DNA from: Alistipes sp.
GTDB lineage: Bacteria > Bacteroidota > Bacteroidia > Bacteroidales > Rikenellaceae
DNA: 26,163 nucleotides
Assembly (NCBI GenBank): GCA_019422485.1
Contig: JAHZDG010000005.1
Location: 17,372 to 43,534, forward strand
Direction of reading: 5' to 3'
Shown: positions 22,387-26,163 of the stretch, piece after piece
How positions within the stretch are numbered: the first letter of the stretch is position 1
How the letters are laid out: each line of letters begins with the position of its first letter
Notes under the pieces: model-generated
The model's input: the letters and a program-made list of their open reading frames with translations, nothing else
Told to the model about the DNA's origin: nothing
Databases searched by the model: none
Program-made: the position numbers and the translations under genes

Positions 22387-23610
22387 ATGGAATCCAAACT
22401 CTTTACCAGTGGACGCATCGGTCCGCTCACGCTTCGTAACCGTACCATCCGTTCGGCTGCCTTTGAGGGAATGTGCGAAGGCAATGCCCCTACAAAACAA
22501 CTGCTCGACTATCATGAATCGGTGGCCCGGGGCGGAATCGGGATGACGACGCTGGCTTATGCCTCGGTGACCCGGAGTGGGCTCTCTTTCCCGCGGCAGT
22601 TGTGGCTGAGACGGGAAATCCTGCCGGCTTTACGTCAGGTGACTGATGCCATTCATCGACATGGCGCCGCCGCCTCGATCCAGATCGGTCACTGCGGCAA
22701 TATGTCGCACCGTCGTATCTGCGGTCAGACTCCCATTTCGGCTTCCGGAGGCTTTAATCTCTATTCGCCGACTTTTGTGCGCGGCATGCGGCGCAGTGAG
22801 ATCGTCGAAATGGCTAAAGCTTATGGCGATGCCGTGCGATTGGCCCGGGAGGGGGGATTGGATGCTGTGGAAGTGCATGCCGGACACGGTTATCTCATCA
22901 GCCAGTTTCTGTCGCCGTACACCAACCGTCGCCGTGACGAATTTGGCGGTTCGCTCCAGAACCGTATGCGTTTCATGGAGATGGTGATGGACGAGGTGCG
23001 ACGGGCGGCCGGAAATGATATGGCGGTGATCGTCAAAACCAATATGTACGATGGCTTTAAGGGCGGAATCGAACGGCCTGAAGCCATTGAAATCGCCCGT
23101 CGTTTGGAAGAGTGCGGAGCTGATGCTTTGGTGCTGAGTGCCGGCTTTGTCAGTCGGGCGCCGATGGTGGTGATGCGGGGGGCGATGCCGATCCGGACCT
23201 TGACGCATTACATGGATTGCTGGTGGTTGAAGTGGGGCGTGAGAATGTTCGGACGGTTGATGATCCCGACGGTGCCGTATAGCGAAGGGTATTTTCTGGA
23301 AGATGCCAAGGCCTTCCGTCAGGCGTTGAAGGGAACGCTGATCTATGTCGGAGGATTGACGACGCGCTCCAAGATAGATGAAGTGTTGAACAGCGGCTTC
23401 GAGTTCGTACAGATGGCCCGGGCGTTGATTCGCCAACCCGATTTTGTGAACCGTATGGCGGCCGGTGAGGAGTGTTGCGATTGCGGACACGGCAACTATT
23501 GCATTGGCCGTATGTATACGTTGGATATGTCTTGTTACAGCCATCGGGATGATGTGCCGCCTTGCCTGTTACGGGAAATTGCCAAACTCGAAAAACAACA
23601 GAAACGATGA
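22387..23610 (+). CDS. Old-Yellow-Enzyme-family NAD(P)H:flavin oxidoreductase (candidate steroid/bile-acid enone reductase)
   Basis: Flavin-dependent ene-reductase of 407 residues: one TIM-barrel domain, without the C-terminal FAD/NAD domain of BaiCD or 2,4-dienoyl-CoA reductase. Family motifs: IGPLTLRNRTIRSA at the N-terminus, SIQIGHCG (Gln99/His102 region near FMN), VEVHAGHGYLISQFLSP with the catalytic-type Tyr, and TNRRRDEFGGSLQNRMRF. Phosphate-binding IYVGGL and FVQMARALIRQPDF close the barrel. A Cys-rich tail (ECCDCGHGNYC, then MSC) sits where related enzymes bind a 4Fe-4S cluster, but the spacing differs from the usual C-x2-C-x3-C. Related reductases act on 3-keto-4-ene steroids in gut bacteria. 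The overlapping SDR gene and nearby 5-alpha-reductase support that role; it remains inference. ATG 22387 is chosen over 22255, which precedes the promoter candidate. Confidence 0.88.
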   Translation: MESKLFTSGRIGPLTLRNRTIRSAAFEGMCEGNAPTKQLLDYHESVARGGIGMTTLAYASVTRSGLSFPRQLWLRREILPALRQVTDAIHRHGAAASIQIGHCGNMSHRRICGQTPISASGGFNLYSPTFVRGMRRSEIVEMAKAYGDAVRLAREGGLDAVEVHAGHGYLISQFLSPYTNRRRDEFGGSLQNRMRFMEMVMDEVRRAAGNDMAVIVKTNMYDGFKGGIERPEAIEIARRLEECGADALVLSAGFVSRAPMVVMRGAMPIRTLTHYMDCWWLKWGVRMFGRLMIPTVPYSEGYFLEDAKAFRQALKGTLIYVGGLTTRSKIDEVLNSGFEFVQMARALIRQPDFVNRMAAGEECCDCGHGNYCIGRMYTLDMSCYSHRDDVPPCLLREIAKLEKQQKR

Positions 23611-24470
23611 GTGCACAATCTTTGGCCGTGATTACGGGGGCCAATGGCGACATGGGAATGTGTATTACCCGGGCGGTCGCAGCAGCGGGCTGGAAAGTGA
23701 TCATGGCTTGCAACGATCCGGTGGCGGCAGAGGCAAAACGGCTCGAAATTGTGCAGCAGACGGGGAATCCGAATGTGGAGATCGAAGGGCTCGAGTTGCG
23801 CAGCCTGCATGCGGTGGCCGATTTTGCCGAACGGGTGAGCCGACGTCCCGAACCCATTGGTTTGTTGATGAATAACGCGGGGGTGATGCCACCTCGATTT
23901 GCGGTGACGGAAGACGGTCTCAGTCAGACCGTCAGCGTCAATTATGTAGGGCCTTATTTGTTGTCCCGTTTGCTGCTGCCCCGGATGGAACGAGGGACGC
24001 GTGTCGTTAACATGATCTCCTGTACGTATGCGATCGGGCGGATTCACCTGCCGGAATTTTTCACCAATGGCGGGTTGCGTCACTATTATCGCATTCCGGT
24101 ATACAGCAATACCAAATTGGCGTTACTGCTTTTTACCCGGGAATGGGCGGCGCGTCTGGCGGAGCGGGGCATTACGGTCAATGCGGCTGATCCGGGGATT
24201 GTCAATACCAAATTTATCCATCTGGACGCTTGGTTCGATCCGTTGACCGACCGCTTTTTCCGTCCGTTGATTCGGACGGCGCAAAAGGGCGCATCGACCG
24301 CGATTGATCTGTTGCTCAACCCATCGTATGAAGGCATGACAGGACAGGCTTTTGCTGATTGTAAACCGATTCATTTGGGAAAACGCTTTCTGCATCACCC
24401 CATGCAATTGCCGTTGTGGGAGGCCACCGAAGCTTTGGTCGCGCCGTGGTTACCCCTGTCTGGCCGGTAA
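23607..24470 (+). CDS. Short-chain dehydrogenase/reductase (candidate hydroxysteroid dehydrogenase)
   Basis: NAD(P)-dependent oxidoreductase of 287 residues, resembling retinol-dehydrogenase-like SDRs. Rossmann motif TGANGDMG (10-17), NNAG (89-92), and the catalytic tetrad Asn112, Ser138, Tyr166 and Lys170 (YSNTK). ADPGIVNTKF follows as the C-terminal substrate-loop start. The ATG overlaps the stop of the OYE gene (ATGA), so the two proteins are translated together and likely work on the same molecule. If the pathway is steroid reduction, this enzyme would interconvert the 3-keto and 3-hydroxy groups. The position oxidised and the stereochemistry cannot be read from sequence. A terminator follows 30 bp later. 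Confidence 0.9.
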   Translation: MSAQSLAVITGANGDMGMCITRAVAAAGWKVIMACNDPVAAEAKRLEIVQQTGNPNVEIEGLELRSLHAVADFAERVSRRPEPIGLLMNNAGVMPPRFAVTEDGLSQTVSVNYVGPYLLSRLLLPRMERGTRVVNMISCTYAIGRIHLPEFFTNGGLRHYYRIPVYSNTKLALLLFTREWAARLAERGITVNAADPGIVNTKFIHLDAWFDPLTDRFFRPLIRTAQKGASTAIDLLLNPSYEGMTGQAFADCKPIHLGKRFLHHPMQLPLWEATEALVAPWLPLSGR

Positions 24471-24499
24471 ATTCTTAGACGATACTAAAAGACTTTTCT

Positions 24500-24542
24500 T
24501 TCCGGGCCTGTCTGATTTTAAGGGCGGGTCCGGAAGTTTTTT
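24500..24542 (+). terminator. Intrinsic terminator of the OYE-SDR operon
   Basis: TTCCGGGCCT (24500-24509) pairs with GGGTCCGGAA (24526-24535), two G-T pairs included, and a run of six T follows at 24537-24542. It lies 30 bp after the SDR stop. Confidence 0.75.
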
Positions 24543-24621
24543 GCATTTGAAAACTCTGAGATGGACTCGGGAAAGGTGTTCTTCAGACGGATCGAATCGG
24601 CGGCCGCTCGGTGAACGTGTG

Positions 24622-25470
24622 TCAGGAGGGAGCGTTTGAAGCGTCGTCGGAAGGGTTATCGTTCTGTGCGACATATTTTTCGACGGATTTTTCGGAAGAG
24701 GCTGTTTTCTGCCGATCTTGTTGGATGATGTTGATGAATGAGGAGGAGATCAGACCGGTCGGAATGGCGATCATGCCGATGCCGACCAGGCTCATCAGAC
24801 TGCCCAACAGTTTGCCCAATGGCGTGATGGGGTGAATATCTCCGTAGCCTACCGTAGTGAATGTCTCGATGGCCCACCAAAATCCCTGTCCGATGTTGGA
24901 AAAGACCGAGGGTTGGGCATTATGTTCGATGTAATACATCAGGATGGCTGCAAATCCGATGATGATTCCGCAAGCAGTATAGGCGGTGATCAGTTCGTTT
25001 TTGATGGCACCCAGCACCCGACCGATCAACTGGAAGGAGTGGGAGTAACGGATCAGCTTGAAGATGATGAAGATGTAGGGGAGAAGCACAACCAGGTGGC
25101 TGATCGGGGTTTCCCAGTAGAGATAGATCAGCACGAAGGGCAGAATGGCGATGAAATCGACAAAGCCATAGAACGAGAACAGATAACGCAGGCGAGCCCG
25201 GAAGAAGGAACGTTTGGGGTATCGGGCCGGGGCGGCGATCAACCGCAGCAGATACTCGATCAGGAAGACGAACGAAGCCAGATGGGTGATCGTGTAAAGA
25301 AGGGCTTTGCGGGAGGCAGACTCTTTATAAGAGGAAAGAATGACCGAACCGATGGCTAAAATGATGAAAAACAGAACGAAATACTGGAAAGCTTTACTCA
25401 TGAGTCCGCGCTGGATGGCGTTGTAAAGTTTCATCTGTTTTTCATGGAGGACTTGTAGATGTTCGTTCAT
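24622..25470 (-). CDS. Voltage-gated-type potassium channel
   Basis: Six-helix cation channel of 282 residues from ATG 25470. S1 lies at about 29-48, S2 at 58-79, S3 near 98-118, an S4-like segment at about 124-150, S5 at 160-180 and S6 at 222-246. The selectivity filter T-V-G-Y-G-D sits at about 206-211, preceded by the pore helix FWWAIETFT. The S4-like segment FKLIRYSHSFQLIGRVL has only a few basic residues, so voltage sensing may be weak. The last 35 residues are polar and likely cytosolic. An in-frame ATG at 25524 would add 18 residues and is the alternative start. The gene is monocistronic and convergent with the SDR gene. Confidence 0.93.
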   Translation of the reverse strand: MNEHLQVLHEKQMKLYNAIQRGLMSKAFQYFVLFFIILAIGSVILSSYKESASRKALLYTITHLASFVFLIEYLLRLIAAPARYPKRSFFRARLRYLFSFYGFVDFIAILPFVLIYLYWETPISHLVVLLPYIFIIFKLIRYSHSFQLIGRVLGAIKNELITAYTACGIIIGFAAILMYYIEHNAQPSVFSNIGQGFWWAIETFTTVGYGDIHPITPLGKLLGSLMSLVGIGMIAIPTGLISSSFINIIQQDRQKTASSEKSVEKYVAQNDNPSDDASNAPS

Positions 25471-25587
25471 AGTTCGAGCATTTAAAGGATAGACGGAAGA
25501 TAACGATTTTTCTGCATTTTTCATGCGTTGGGATGCGGGAGTGGGAAAAGAGAAATTTTTTGAATAGCAAATTTTGAGAGGAACGGA

Positions 25588-25619
25588 TAAAAACAGCGGG
25601 TCGGATTTATCCGACCCGC
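25588..25619 (-). terminator. Intrinsic terminator of the S41 protease gene
   Basis: Perfect 11-bp stem GCGGGTCGGAT (25596-25606) with ATCCGACCCGC (25609-25619). On the minus strand it is followed by TGTTTTTAT. It lies 28 bp past the protease stop codon. Confidence 0.93.
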
Positions 25620-25647
25620 CGCATAAAAGGTGAGTAGCGTCCGCGGC

Positions 25648-26163
25648 TTATTTGCTCCAGTCCCGGGGGGCCGGAACGCCGGGCAGCGGCTTGCGGTCTT
25701 TGAGCTGTGACATCACTTCCTGGATGGCCCGGTCGAGTTGCTGGTCTTCGCCGGCCTGTTCGCGGATCGGGTCGTTGTCCAGTACGATGTCGGGATCTAC
25801 GCCGTGGTTTTCGATGATCCAGTCACCGGTTTTCGGATCGTAGCTGGTGAAGAACGGTACCCGGATATCGGTTCCGTCCATGAAGGGCAGGGATCCGCTG
25901 ATACCGACAATACCGCCCCAGGTGCGGGTGCCGATCAGTTTTCCGAGACCCAATGCCCGGAAGCCCCACGGGAAGAGATCTCCGTCCGAAGCCGAATATT
26001 TGTTGATCAGGCAGACTTTCGGGCCGACCTGTACGGCATCCGGAACGGTTCCGATCAGTGAACTGCCCCGGCTCATGGTCAGGCGGTAAGGTTCGCGGGC
26101 CAGCCGTTCGAGGATCATCGGGGAGACATTCCCGCCGCCGTTGGCGCGGTCGTCGATGATCAG
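25648..26163 (-). CDS. Tricorn-type S41 protease, C-terminal part (cut by right edge)
   Basis: Only the last 171 residues are in the window; the frame is open to the edge, so the start lies outside. The segment belongs to the C-terminal protease domain of tricorn-like S41 peptidases: IIDDRANGGGNVSPMILERL, the nucleophile region INKYSASDGDLFPWGFRALGLGKLIGTRTWGG (Ser in SASDGD), and the domain end VDPDIVLDNDP followed by a short helical tail. These large periplasmic proteases of about 1,050-1,100 residues, with beta-propeller, PDZ and S41 domains, are common in Bacteroidota. The gene ends with its own terminator. Confidence 0.92.
   Translation of the reverse strand: MIIDDRANGGGNVSPMILERLAREPYRLTMSRGSSLIGTVPDAVQVGPKVCLINKYSASDGDLFPWGFRALGLGKLIGTRTWGGIVGISGSLPFMDGTDIRVPFFTSYDPKTGDWIIENHGVDPDIVLDNDPIREQAGEDQQLDRAIQEVMSQLKDRKPLPGVPAPRDWSK

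Overview
The window looks like a chromosomal stretch from a gut-type Bacteroidota bacterium (Bacteroidales; family not settled). Reasons: many secreted lipoproteins, an ExbB / small membrane protein / ExbD / ExbD operon, a membrane-spanning TPR-AraC regulator, a C11 (clostripain) lipoprotein, almost no Shine-Dalgarno sequences, and promoter candidates of the Bacteroidota type (TTTG, 19 bp, TAnnTTTG; best at 9807-9837 and 21989-22019). Base composition is moderately GC-rich. I see no insertion sequence, CRISPR array or phage module.

Layout. 1-1891: an OmpR-type response regulator followed by its histidine kinase, which carries a one-base frameshift near 457 and runs off the left edge. 2290-6070: a putative HTH regulator, then a lipocalin-like lipoprotein and a DUF3089 alpha/beta hydrolase lipoprotein. 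6211-9754 (minus): a redox/sulfur group of a four-domain CoA-disulfide-reductase / rhodanese / TusA / DsrE fusion, a lipoprotein thioredoxin and a MarR regulator, with a strong promoter and clustered TTTCCA boxes upstream. 10035-12307 (minus): a clostripain lipoprotein plus a companion lipoprotein, with a terminator. 12489-14288: TPR-AraC membrane regulator. 14394-14960 (minus): LemA. 15330-16097: a close homologue of human steroid 5-alpha-reductase. 16375-17412: type I asparaginase. 17589-17679: tRNA-Ser(GGA). 17988-20271: the Exb operon. 20672-21930 (minus): a PAP2 phosphatase translationally coupled to an isoprenylcysteine/phospholipid-methyltransferase-like membrane protein. 22387-24470: an Old-Yellow-Enzyme-type oxidoreductase translationally coupled to a short-chain dehydrogenase. 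24622-25470 (minus): a K+ channel. 25648-26163 (minus): the C-terminal end of a tricorn-type S41 protease, cut by the right edge.

The most interesting content is the enzyme set 5-alpha-reductase (15330-16097), OYE reductase (22387-23610) and SDR (23607-24470). Together these match the chemistry needed to saturate the A ring of 3-keto-4-ene steroids or bile acids in the alpha or beta sense and to reduce the 3-keto group, as reported for gut Bacteroidales that make isoallolithocholic-acid-type products. The 5-alpha-reductase keeps the cofactor and substrate residues of the human enzyme, and its leader contains a terminator-like hairpin with an alternative pairing. The substrate assignment is inference; the family assignments are firm.
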